Assembly: GCA_036504995.1 (NCBI GenBank)
Contig: DASXUG010000005.1
Location: 62,001-126,000, forward strand
Reading direction: 5' to 3'
Source of the DNA: DASXUG01 sp036504995
GTDB taxonomy: Bacteria; Pseudomonadota; Gammaproteobacteria; Burkholderiales; Methylophilaceae
DNA length: 64,000 nt
Part shown: positions 45,009-52,175 of the stretch, piece by piece
Numbering within the stretch: position 1 is the stretch's first letter
Layout of the letters: each line of letters begins with the position of its first letter
The notes under the pieces: generated by a model
The model's input: the letters and a program-made list of their open reading frames with translations, nothing else
Told to the model about the DNA's origin: nothing
The model's database searches: none
Translations under genes and position numbers: made by a program

Positions 45009-45033
45009 AATTGCGTAGTGGTACTACGCAATT
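45009..45033. terminator. Hairpin between clsB and the Cys-tailed peptide
   Basis: A perfect 11-bp stem AATTGCGTAGT/ACTACGCAATT with a three-base loop, 8 bases from the peptide stop. Convergent position suggests a shared terminator, though the U-run is weak. Confidence 0.65.
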
Positions 45034-45040
45034 AACATGC

Positions 45041-45238
45041 TTATACGCAATCGCCACAAGCCTCTAGACATTCCACGAAATGATCGCGTTCTGACATAGT
45101 GTTTGTTGGATGATTGATTGTCACTTCAGCTAACACATCATCGACAACAGATGCATTCACCAAAATTGCAAACGGGGTTGCAGCGTTACTACTTGCTACA
45201 TTACTAGCGGACACACTAACGAGCTCTTGCACTTGCAT
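45041..45238 (-). CDS. Small peptide with Cys-rich C-terminus
   Basis: 65 residues. The first ~45 are small and neutral (SVSASNVASSNAATPFAILVN), with no signal peptide or transmembrane helix. The C-terminus is VECLEACGDCV with three Cys. AAAAGGA 7 bases upstream of the ATG and its own promoter region argue for real translation. No matching family is known to me. A leader-core layout hints at a modified peptide or metal ligand, but no modification enzymes are nearby. Confidence 0.65.
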   Translation of the reverse strand: MQVQELVSVSASNVASSNAATPFAILVNASVVDDVLAEVTINHPTNTMSERDHFVECLEACGDCV

Positions 45239-45269
45239 AATTCATTCCTTTTGGGATTTGTTAATAACA

Positions 45270-45290
45270 CACTGAAATTGTGTTTCAGTG
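45270..45290 (-). promoter_or_regulatory. Hairpin in the peptide gene 5' region
   Basis: CACTGAAA (45270-45277) and TTTCAGTG (45283-45290), a perfect 8-bp stem with a 5-base loop, upstream of the Cys-tailed peptide gene. It may be a leader hairpin or operator. Confidence 0.45.
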
Positions 45291-45337
45291 CTTGTCAGAC
45301 TACATTGTGAGAATAATGTTCCCATCAACGAACCTAT

Positions 45338-45408
45338 TTTAACATATGTTAAATTACATTATCATGACAATCTAATAGCCCTATGTTTTTAATGACAAAT
45401 ATTGTCAT
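45338..45408. promoter_or_regulatory. Palindromic operator-like sites in a divergent promoter
   Basis: TTTAACATATGTTAAA (45338-45353) is a perfect 16-base palindrome. ATGACAA-ATA-TTGTCAT (45392-45408) is a second perfect one, and an isolated half-site ATGACAA is at 45364-45370. They sit between the peptide gene and the yjbQ-like gene. The regulator is unknown. Confidence 0.55.
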
Positions 45409-45461
45409 GTTCTGTTTCAATCAGCGCTAGCGTTGTTTTTTTATAAAAATAATTTGCGAGT

Positions 45462-45467
45462 TATAAT
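45462..45467 (+). promoter_or_regulatory. -10 box before the YjbQ-family gene
   Basis: Consensus TATAAT 39 bases before the ATG at 45507, in an AT-rich stretch; no clear -35. Confidence 0.45.
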
Positions 45468-45506
45468 ACTCAGCAACTAATTGCTTTATATGGAAATGGA
45501 TTACTG

Positions 45507-45926
45507 ATGAAAAGTTACCGTAAAGAACTGTGGTTTAACCCACCTACCCGCATGGCGTTTATCAACATCACGCCGCAAGTTCGTGAGTGCTTACGCGAAA
45601 GTGGTGTACGTGAGGGCTTGGTGCTGGTGAACGCGATGCACATTACCGCTAGCGTATTTATTAATGATGACGAATCAGGCCTACACCATGATTATAAAGA
45701 ATGGCTAGAGCGCTTGGCGCCTCACGAGCCCATCCGCAACTATCGCCACAATGATACTGGCGAAGATAATGCCGATGCGCATATGAAACGCCAGGTGATG
45801 GGACGTGAAGTTGTGGTTGCAGTGACTGATGGTCAATTAGACTTTGGTCCGTGGGAGCAAATTTTCTACGGTGAGTTTGATGGACGCAGAAATAAGCGCG
45901 TGCTAGTGAAAATTATAGGCGAGTAA
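45507..45926 (+). CDS. YjbQ/UPF0047 family protein
   Basis: 139 residues, a UPF0047 trimer-forming protein. Family positions: VLVNAMHITASVFINDDESGL, then HRHNDTGEDNADAHMK-like YRHNDTGEDNADAHMKRQ and FGPWEQIFYGEFDGRR. Some members substitute for thiamine-phosphate synthase at low efficiency. The stop is directly followed by trhP. Confidence 0.9.
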   Translation: MKSYRKELWFNPPTRMAFINITPQVRECLRESGVREGLVLVNAMHITASVFINDDESGLHHDYKEWLERLAPHEPIRNYRHNDTGEDNADAHMKRQVMGREVVVAVTDGQLDFGPWEQIFYGEFDGRRNKRVLVKIIGE

Positions 45927-47273
45927 ATGAAAGTTCCAGAGTTATTAGCCCCTGCGGGCGATTTAGACCGCATGCGTACCGCCTATGATTATGGCGCAGA
46001 CGCAGTGTATGCAGGTCAGCCACGCTATAGCTTACGTGCGCGCAACAATGATTTTTCGATGGCGAATATTGAAATCGGCATTAATGAAGCTCACGCCAGA
46101 GGTAAAAAGTTTTTTGTGGCGAGCAATATTTCCCCACACAATGCAAAAGTCAAAACCTATCTTGCAGATATGGAGCCAGTCATTGCTATGAAACCAGACG
46201 CCTTAATCATGGCCGACCCAGGCTTAATGATGATGGTGCGTGAGAAGTGGCCCGAGATGCCCATTCATTTATCGGTACAGGCTAATACAGTGAATTACGC
46301 CACGGTGAAGTTTTGGCAAAGCATGGGTTTATCACGCGTGATTTTATCGCGCGAATTGTCGATTGATGAAATCGAGGAAATTCGCCAGTTATGCCCAGAC
46401 ATGGAATTAGAGGTATTTGTGCACGGCGCGCTTTGTATCGCCTATTCCGGTCGTTGTTTGCTATCAGGCTACTTCAATCACCGCGACCCCAACCAAGGCA
46501 CCTGCACCAATAGCTGCCGCTGGGATTACAAAGTGCATGATGCACAAGAAGACCCTGCGGGGGTGATTCGTCTTAATGAGTTTGATTTTCAGGCAGAAAT
46601 GGAAAAATCCAGCTTATCCGCCTGCGGTAGTCTGCCGCGTCACCCATTAGCGGACAAGGTCTATTTAATCGAAGAAAAGCAACGCCCTGGTGAGTTGTTG
46701 CCGATTATGGAAGATGAGCACGGCACTTACATCATGAACAGCAAAGATTTACGCGCGATTGAGCATGTGGAGCGTTTAATTAAAATTGGCGTAGATTCAC
46801 TCAAAATTGAAGGCAGAACTAAATCACGCTACTACGTAGCACGGACTGCTCAAGCTTATCGCCAGGCGATTGATGATGCACTAGCCAACAAGCCTTTTGA
46901 CTGGAGTTTATTAGGTGAGTTAGAGAACCTTGCCAACCGCGGCTATACCGATGGCTTTTATCAACGCCACCACACTGCAGAGCATCAAAACTACTTGCAA
47001 GGCCACTCGATGGCAAGCCGCAGTCAGTATGTGGGCGATGTAGTAAGCTATGACGACAAATTAGGCTTGGCAGTTGTATCTGTGAAAAACAAATTTAGCG
47101 TTGGAGATACCTTGCAGGTGATTCACCCGAGTGGCAACCGAACATTGCAAGTACAAGCCTTGTTGAACAAGCAAGGGCAAGCCGTCAATGAGGCCGCAGG
47201 CAGCGGCATTACCGTAAAGCTGCCAATACCTGCGGACATTACCAGCAACGCAATGTTGGCGCGTATATTTTAG
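45927..47273 (+). CDS. trhP: U32 peptidase-family tRNA hydroxylation protein TrhP (YegQ)
   Basis: 448 residues. It closely follows E. coli YegQ: ELLAPAGDLDRMRTAYDYGA, PIHLSVQANTVNYATVKFW, VFVHGALCIAYSGRCLLSG and NQGTCTNSCRWDYKV. TrhP works in 5-hydroxyuridine formation at tRNA position 34. Cysteine clusters suggest an Fe-S site. Starts immediately after the yjbQ-like gene. Confidence 0.93.
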   Translation: MKVPELLAPAGDLDRMRTAYDYGADAVYAGQPRYSLRARNNDFSMANIEIGINEAHARGKKFFVASNISPHNAKVKTYLADMEPVIAMKPDALIMADPGLMMMVREKWPEMPIHLSVQANTVNYATVKFWQSMGLSRVILSRELSIDEIEEIRQLCPDMELEVFVHGALCIAYSGRCLLSGYFNHRDPNQGTCTNSCRWDYKVHDAQEDPAGVIRLNEFDFQAEMEKSSLSACGSLPRHPLADKVYLIEEKQRPGELLPIMEDEHGTYIMNSKDLRAIEHVERLIKIGVDSLKIEGRTKSRYYVARTAQAYRQAIDDALANKPFDWSLLGELENLANRGYTDGFYQRHHTAEHQNYLQGHSMASRSQYVGDVVSYDDKLGLAVVSVKNKFSVGDTLQVIHPSGNRTLQVQALLNKQGQAVNEAAGSGITVKLPIPADITSNAMLARIF

Positions 47274-47279
47274 TGTAGC

Positions 47280-47708
47280 TTAGCTTTGAATGTAGCTTTC
47301 TAATTGCTTGATCAGAAACGCTTGGTATTCAATCGTTTCTTTCACCAAATCGCCAATTGAAAGCAAACCTACTACTTTTCCATCCTCTACGACGGGTAAG
47401 TGTCGGATACGCTTACCCGACATCAAACTCATACACTCATCCACGGTTTGCTCTGGTGTCACCGTGATTACGGTTGTGGACATAATTTCAGAAACCAAGG
47501 TATTTTTAGAAGTTTTGCCTTTAAGCACAACGCTACGCGCGTAATCGCGCTCTGAAAAAATCCCGACCAGACGCTCCCCATTTAACACGATAAGCGCACC
47601 CACTTTATGTTCAGCCATCACCACCAGCGCATCGTAAACTTGCTGTGTGGGGGCAATTGATAAAATACCACTTCCCTTTACTGCTAATAATTGACGTACA
47701 GTTTTCAT
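47280..47708 (-). CDS. CBS-domain protein
   Basis: 142 residues made of two CBS motifs (about 10-60 and 78-130): QVYDALVVMAEHKVGALIV and MSTTVITVTPEQTVDECMS. Such stand-alone proteins bind adenine nucleotides and often regulate a partner. Convergent with trhP. Its ATG has the GAGGAG-like site GGAGTTC upstream. Confidence 0.9.
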   Translation of the reverse strand: MKTVRQLLAVKGSGILSIAPTQQVYDALVVMAEHKVGALIVLNGERLVGIFSERDYARSVVLKGKTSKNTLVSEIMSTTVITVTPEQTVDECMSLMSGKRIRHLPVVEDGKVVGLLSIGDLVKETIEYQAFLIKQLESYIQS

Positions 47709-47727
47709 TTGAACTCCTCAATTTATT

Positions 47728-47877
47728 AGGGAAACACCGTAATAAGTGTCTGCGCAAGTGAACTGCTTCGTTGCGCGGTACTCCCAACCTCGCTGTATGA
47801 CACATACTATCTCGGCTGCTGCGTTCCGTGCGCCTCGCATTTCATCTCGCTCAACGACTTATTCCGTGTTTCCTTAG
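47728..47877. repeat. Long imperfect inverted-repeat element
   Basis: AGGGAAACACCGTAATAAG (starts 47728) faces CTTATTCCGTGTTTCCT (ends about 47876), closing a ~150-base hairpin. The interior carries GCGGTACTCCC and CTCGCTGTATGACACATAC, partly matching the element after aspS. Probably a dispersed non-coding repeat. Confidence 0.6.
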
Positions 47878-48028
47878 ATTTTTTATGATGCTGCCTTTGT
47901 AATTGAAATATACTCTTTTCAACTAATAGTGGCACAATATTCTTGGAAAAAATTCAGAAAAATTACAGTGATGCTGCCACTCAAACAGGCTTAACCCAAG
48001 CTTGCTCATGCTTGCACCCCAGCGGCTG

Positions 48029-48037
48029 TGGTAGAAT
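48029..48037 (+). promoter_or_regulatory. Extended -10 for yebC
   Basis: TGGTAGAAT (TGn plus TAGAAT), about 34 bases before the ATG at 48071. Confidence 0.45.
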
Positions 48038-48070
48038 CCGCTAAGTTAATAATACACAAGGATTTAAAGC

Positions 48071-48796
48071 ATGGCTGGGCATAGTAAATGGGCGAATATT
48101 CAGCACCGCAAGGGTAGACAAGACGCCAAACGCGGCAAAATATTCACAAAACTCATCAAAGAAATTACGGTTTCTGCGCGTTTGGGCGGCGGCGACCCAT
48201 CCATGAACCCACGTCTGCGCTCTGCCATTGCAGAAGCTAAAGAAGAAAACATGCCTTCTGACAATATTACCCGCGCCATTAAAAAAGGCACGGGCGAATT
48301 AGAGGGCGTGAACTACGAAGAAATTCGTTACGAAGGCTATGGTATTAACGGTGCGGCTGTGATTGTTGATTGCTTAACTGATAATAAACAACGCGCGGTG
48401 ATGGATGTACGTCACGCATTCACCAAAAACGGTGGCAATTTGGGTACAGATGGTAGCGTGGTGTTTATGTTTAAACATTGCGGCAGCTTGATTTATCCAC
48501 CCGGCACGAGTGAGGAGCAAGTGATGGAAATCGCCCTGGAAGCCGGTGCGGAAGACATTATCACCAATGATGACAATAGTATTGAAGTGATCACGCCGCC
48601 TGCAGACTTCACGTCCATCAGAGAGGCACTTGAAGCTGCAGGCCTAAAAGCTGTGTTGGCAGAAGTTACCATGAAGCCCATGAACGAAGTCGTGTTTGCA
48701 GGCGATGATGCCGTTAAAATGCAAAAGTTACTCGATGCGCTTGAAGACCTAGATGACGTGCAAGATGTCTACACTTCAGCCGTGATTGAGGAGTAA
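48071..48796 (+). CDS. YebC/PmpR-family transcriptional regulator
   Basis: 241 residues, three-domain YebC family. The start MAGHSKWANIQHRKGRQDAKR and RAIKKGTGELEGVNYEE are diagnostic. Members bind DNA, and some relieve translational pausing at proline runs. The stop overlaps the ribosome site of ruvC. Confidence 0.94.
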   Translation: MAGHSKWANIQHRKGRQDAKRGKIFTKLIKEITVSARLGGGDPSMNPRLRSAIAEAKEENMPSDNITRAIKKGTGELEGVNYEEIRYEGYGINGAAVIVDCLTDNKQRAVMDVRHAFTKNGGNLGTDGSVVFMFKHCGSLIYPPGTSEEQVMEIALEAGAEDIITNDDNSIEVITPPADFTSIREALEAAGLKAVLAEVTMKPMNEVVFAGDDAVKMQKLLDALEDLDDVQDVYTSAVIEE

Positions 48797-48801
48797 GTAA
48801 T

Positions 48802-49356
48802 ATCCGCATTCTAGGTATAGACCCAGGCTTACGCATTACGGGCTTTGGTGTCATTGAAAAAACTGGCGAAAAAATCAGCTATATTTCCAGCGGCACCATC
48901 AAAACTGCAAGTGCAAAAAAGAATAAAATCGAAGGCGAGGATGATAGAGAAGAGCTACCTGCCCGCCTTAAAGTGATATTAGACGGCTTATTTGAGGTCA
49001 TCGAAACCTATCAACCTGAACAAGTCGCGATTGAAAAAGTGTTTGTGAACGTAAACCCACAATCTACTTTACTACTTGGACAAGCCCGCGGTGCGGCCAT
49101 TTGTGCAGCCGTGATTAAGAATTTATCTGTAGCCGAGTATACCGCTTTACAAGTCAAACAGGCCGTTGTCGGCAACGGTCACGCAAAAAAAGAGCAGGTG
49201 CAAGAAATGGTCAAGCGCTTACTCAACTTACCCGCAGCGCCTAAACCAGACTCAGCAGATGCGCTAGCTTGCGCCATTTGTCATGCTCATGGCGGGCAAG
49301 GTTTAGGCAAGCTAGCCACGGCTGGATTTAGGGTTAAAGGCGGAAGGTTAATTTGA
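48802..49356 (+). CDS. ruvC: Holliday junction resolvase RuvC with apparent ATC start
   Basis: The ruvC reading frame opens RILGIDPGLRITGFGV at 48805, preceded by ATC where the family has ATG. GAGGAG (48788-48793) lies 8 bases upstream, an ideal ribosome site. A stop in this frame (TGA at 48787) leaves no ATG, GTG, TTG or CTG before it. The first canonical start is GTG 48973, which would delete the catalytic Asp in GIDPG. Other catalytic residues are present (VAIEKVF, PDSADALACAICHA). About 12 extra residues (ASAKKNKIEGED region) are inserted before LPARL. About 184 residues. Confidence 0.85.
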   Translation: MRILGIDPGLRITGFGVIEKTGEKISYISSGTIKTASAKKNKIEGEDDREELPARLKVILDGLFEVIETYQPEQVAIEKVFVNVNPQSTLLLGQARGAAICAAVIKNLSVAEYTALQVKQAVVGNGHAKKEQVQEMVKRLLNLPAAPKPDSADALACAICHAHGGQGLGKLATAGFRVKGGRLI

Positions 49357-49401
49357 GCGCTACGGTAATTAAATCCAAAGCAACTATAAAACTAGGGCAA
49401 T

Positions 49402-49980
49402 ATGATTAGCAGACTCAATGGTATTTTGGTAGAAAAATCCCCCCCGCAAGTGGTGATTGATTGCAATGGTGTGGGTTACGAGTGCGAAGTACCTATGAGC
49501 ACTTTTTACAACCTGCCCGCGATTGGTGAAAAAGTCATCCTACTCACGCAATTTATTGTGCGAGAAGACGCGCAATTGCTCTACGGCTTTGGCTCTGAGC
49601 AAGAGCGACTGACATTCAGGCAACTGCTCAAAGTGAATGGTATCGGCGCAAAATCTGCATTATCTATTCTCAGCGGCTTATCTGTGGATGACCTTGCACA
49701 AGCCATCGCCATGCAAGAAACCGCTATGCTGATGCGCGTACCAGGCATCGGCAAAAAAACGGCCGAGCGCTTGTTATTAGAGCTAAAAGATAAATTCTCG
49801 ATTGAAGGCGTTACCGCCAACAATGCCGTACGCCCGAAATCGGCTACGGGGGATATTCTCAACGCATTGGTATCGCTAGGTTACAACGAAAAAGAGGCGA
49901 TGCTAACTGTCAAGCAATTGCCCGCAGAGATTGGGGTTTCAGATGGCATCAAGCAAGCGCTCAAACTGCTTTCCAGATAG
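49402..49980 (+). CDS. ruvA: Holliday junction branch migration protein RuvA
   Basis: 192 residues. OB-fold N-terminal domain, helix-hairpin-helix motifs (VNGIGAKSALSIL; VPGIGKKTAERLLLEL) that grip the junction, and a flexible C-terminal domain for RuvB. ruvB is not adjacent; a convergent gene follows. Confidence 0.95.
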   Translation: MISRLNGILVEKSPPQVVIDCNGVGYECEVPMSTFYNLPAIGEKVILLTQFIVREDAQLLYGFGSEQERLTFRQLLKVNGIGAKSALSILSGLSVDDLAQAIAMQETAMLMRVPGIGKKTAERLLLELKDKFSIEGVTANNAVRPKSATGDILNALVSLGYNEKEAMLTVKQLPAEIGVSDGIKQALKLLSR

Positions 49981-49989
49981 TTTTCCCCA

Positions 49990-50544
49990 CTAAAACGTTG
50001 GTGGACTGCAAGAACTCACCAAAGTGCATACCTGATTCCCCGCATTGCGAAAACGATGCGGTTCGCGGCTGTTAAAATAATACGCATCGCCCGTACTTAA
50101 CACGCGTGTAGACGCGCCAACCGTAACTTCGAGCTGTCCCGATAAAATCACGCCACCTTCTTCGCCTTCGTGTTGCAACATAATCATCCCCGTATCTGCA
50201 CCAACCGCATAGGTTTCATGCAAAATCTGTAGCGCGTGACCTGCTTTGGCAGAACCAATTTGTCGGTAAGAAATGCCCTCACCTCCACTAATTTCCGTGA
50301 GCGACTCCGCCCGATAAAACACTTCACTTTGCATATCGGGCAGTTCGTCAGAGAAAAACTCCGCCAATGTCATGGGAATACCAGCCAAGATACGCTTTAA
50401 GGCGCTGACCGATGGGCTGGTATTGCCCGACTCAATCAACGAAATCGTGGCGTTAGCAACCCCTGCCTTTTTGGCCAAGGCGCGTTGCGAAAGATGGTTG
50501 CGAATACGCACTAAGCGCAAGCGAAAGCCAACATCCATGTCCAT
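49990..50544 (-). CDS. XRE-family regulator with cupin domain
   Basis: 184 residues. The N-terminal HTH (LRLVRIRNHLSQRALAKKAG; ATISLIESGNTSPSV) is followed by a cupin (about 110-180; VILSGQLEVTVGA, YYFNSREPHRFRNAG). PuuR-like layout, typical of repressors of amine or amino acid catabolism. Divergent from the aminotransferase, with palindromes between. Confidence 0.9.
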   Translation of the reverse strand: MDMDVGFRLRLVRIRNHLSQRALAKKAGVANATISLIESGNTSPSVSALKRILAGIPMTLAEFFSDELPDMQSEVFYRAESLTEISGGEGISYRQIGSAKAGHALQILHETYAVGADTGMIMLQHEGEEGGVILSGQLEVTVGASTRVLSTGDAYYFNSREPHRFRNAGNQVCTLVSSCSPPTF

Positions 50545-50574
50545 AAACTTAAATATCCATGCAAATGTGTTTAA

Positions 50575-50597
50575 GGTGTTAAATATACAATAACACC
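50575..50597. promoter_or_regulatory. Operator-like inverted repeat near the XRE regulator
   Basis: GGTGTTA (50575-50581) and TAACACC (50591-50597), 9 bases apart. The half-site matches the palindrome in the aminotransferase promoter. Confidence 0.55.
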
Positions 50598-50649
50598 CTT
50601 ATGTTTACAATCAACAAAATCAATCACTTAAATTCACAAAAATACAGTC

Positions 50650-50678
50650 TTGACGTAAAGTGTTAAACACTTAAAGAT
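50650..50678 (+). promoter_or_regulatory. Aminotransferase promoter with embedded operator
   Basis: TTGACG (50650-50655) is a -35. The 15-base perfect palindrome AAGTGTTAAACACTT (50658-50672) fills the spacer, with a TAAAGA/AAAGAT -10 near 50672-50678. This geometry fits steric repression by the divergent XRE-cupin protein. Confidence 0.55.
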
Positions 50679-50711
50679 AACGCCAGCTTCAACTTAAGTT
50701 AAGGATTTGCA

Positions 50712-52175
50712 ATGTCGAACACACTCAATATCAAACTGCCCAATATGGAACATCTGTGGATGCCGTTTACCGCCAATCGCCAATTTAAAGCGATGCCACG
50801 TTTGTTTAAAGCCGCTAAGGGTAACTACTTCACCACTATGGATGACCGCCAAGTATTAGATGGCACGGCAGGTTTGTGGTGTGTGCCTGCAGGGCATGGG
50901 CGCGAGGAAATCGCCGCCGCAGTGGCGCATCAATTACGCAGCTTAGATTTCGCTCCGCCATTTCAATCGGGTCATCCCCTGGCTTTTGAGGCGGCAGAAA
51001 AAGTGGCGCAGTATATGCCACAAGGTTTAGATAGAATCTTCTTTACCAACTCAGGTTCGGAGTCTGTTGAAACAGCCCTTAAAATTGCGCTGGCTTACCA
51101 TCGTGTGACAGGCAACCCGCTGCGCAACAAGCTGATTGGGCGAGAAAAAGGCTATCACGGGGTCAATTTTGGCGGCATTTCTGTAGGTGGCTTGGCGGGC
51201 AATCGCAAAGCCTTTGGTAACGGGTTAGCGGGGGTAGACCACATTCGCAGCCCGCTTGATATGGTCAATAACGCGTTCACCCGTGGCGAACCTGAAGCGG
51301 GCGGCGTTGCCCTAGCAAATGAATTTGAACAACGCATTTTGACCATGCACGACCCCTCTACCATTGCTGCACTTATTGTCGAACCCATGCAAGGCTCGGC
51401 GGGGGTGGTTGTGCCGCCTAAAGGATATTTAAAACGCTTACGTGAGATTTGCACTAAATACGGCATTTTACTGATTTTTGATGAAGTGATTACTGGCTTT
51501 GGACGCCTGGGCACCAAATTTGGTGCAGATTATTTTGAGGTGACACCTGACATTATCACCTGCGCCAAAGGGCTTACCAATGGGGTGGTACCCATGGGAG
51601 CGGTTGCAGTGAAACGTGAAATTTATGATGCTTTTATGGAAAACTCTGCAGAAAATGCGATTGAATTACCGCACGGCTACACCTATAGCGCCATCCCCAT
51701 TGCTTGCGCGGCGACACTTGCCACGCTGGATATTTTTGCACAGGAAAAACTAGAAGACCGCGCCGCGAGTTTAAGTGGACATTTAGAAAGTACCGTGCAT
51801 GCGCTAAAAGGCCTGCCGATGGTCAAGGACATTCGTAATATCGGCTTGGTTGCAGGCATTGAATTTGAACCGATTGCTGGCAAACCCAGCGCGATGTCAT
51901 TTGCAACTTACCTCAAATGTTATGAAATGGGCGTGCATGTGCGCTACACAGGTGATGTAATCGCGGTATCGCCGCCACTCACCATAGAGAAAAGTGAAAT
52001 TGACCGCATCTTTAGCACCATCGCAGAAGCGATAAAATTTGTTGCTAACCAAGGGGATGCGGGCTTAGACCACACCCGTTATTTAAAAAATGAGCAAGCG
52101 TGGGCATTGCAACAGTATCACCAACTCAATCTTGAACTACCTTCTCAAAATAGCGCACTGGAGCAACTGGCATGA
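50712..52175 (+). CDS. Omega-amino acid (beta-alanine) aminotransferase
   Basis: 487 residues, PLP-dependent class III aminotransferase. LLIFDEVITGFGRLG holds the Asp for the pyridine nitrogen, and TCAKGLTNGVVPMG the Lys for PLP. The N-terminal MEHLWMPFTANRQFK is typical of omega-amino acid:pyruvate enzymes. Paired with mmsA (ATGA overlap), it probably yields malonate semialdehyde from beta-alanine. Substrate inferred. Confidence 0.9.
   Translation: MSNTLNIKLPNMEHLWMPFTANRQFKAMPRLFKAAKGNYFTTMDDRQVLDGTAGLWCVPAGHGREEIAAAVAHQLRSLDFAPPFQSGHPLAFEAAEKVAQYMPQGLDRIFFTNSGSESVETALKIALAYHRVTGNPLRNKLIGREKGYHGVNFGGISVGGLAGNRKAFGNGLAGVDHIRSPLDMVNNAFTRGEPEAGGVALANEFEQRILTMHDPSTIAALIVEPMQGSAGVVVPPKGYLKRLREICTKYGILLIFDEVITGFGRLGTKFGADYFEVTPDIITCAKGLTNGVVPMGAVAVKREIYDAFMENSAENAIELPHGYTYSAIPIACAATLATLDIFAQEKLEDRAASLSGHLESTVHALKGLPMVKDIRNIGLVAGIEFEPIAGKPSAMSFATYLKCYEMGVHVRYTGDVIAVSPPLTIEKSEIDRIFSTIAEAIKFVANQGDAGLDHTRYLKNEQAWALQQYHQLNLELPSQNSALEQLA

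Larger units (their letters stand above)
47709..48070. other. Intergenic region upstream of yebC
   Basis: 362 bases. It holds the long hairpin element (47728-47877), then an AT-rich stretch, then the extended -10 for yebC. No ORF or RNA gene was seen. Confidence 0.45.

Noticed and set aside
45041..45238. Methanobactin precursor
   Set aside because: Methanobactin precursors are shorter with paired CxxC-type cores and adjacent mbnB/mbnC genes; neither is seen.
48973..49356. ruvC as a 127-residue protein from GTG 48973
   Set aside because: It lacks the GIDPG catalytic Asp and begins in mid-domain with no ribosome site.
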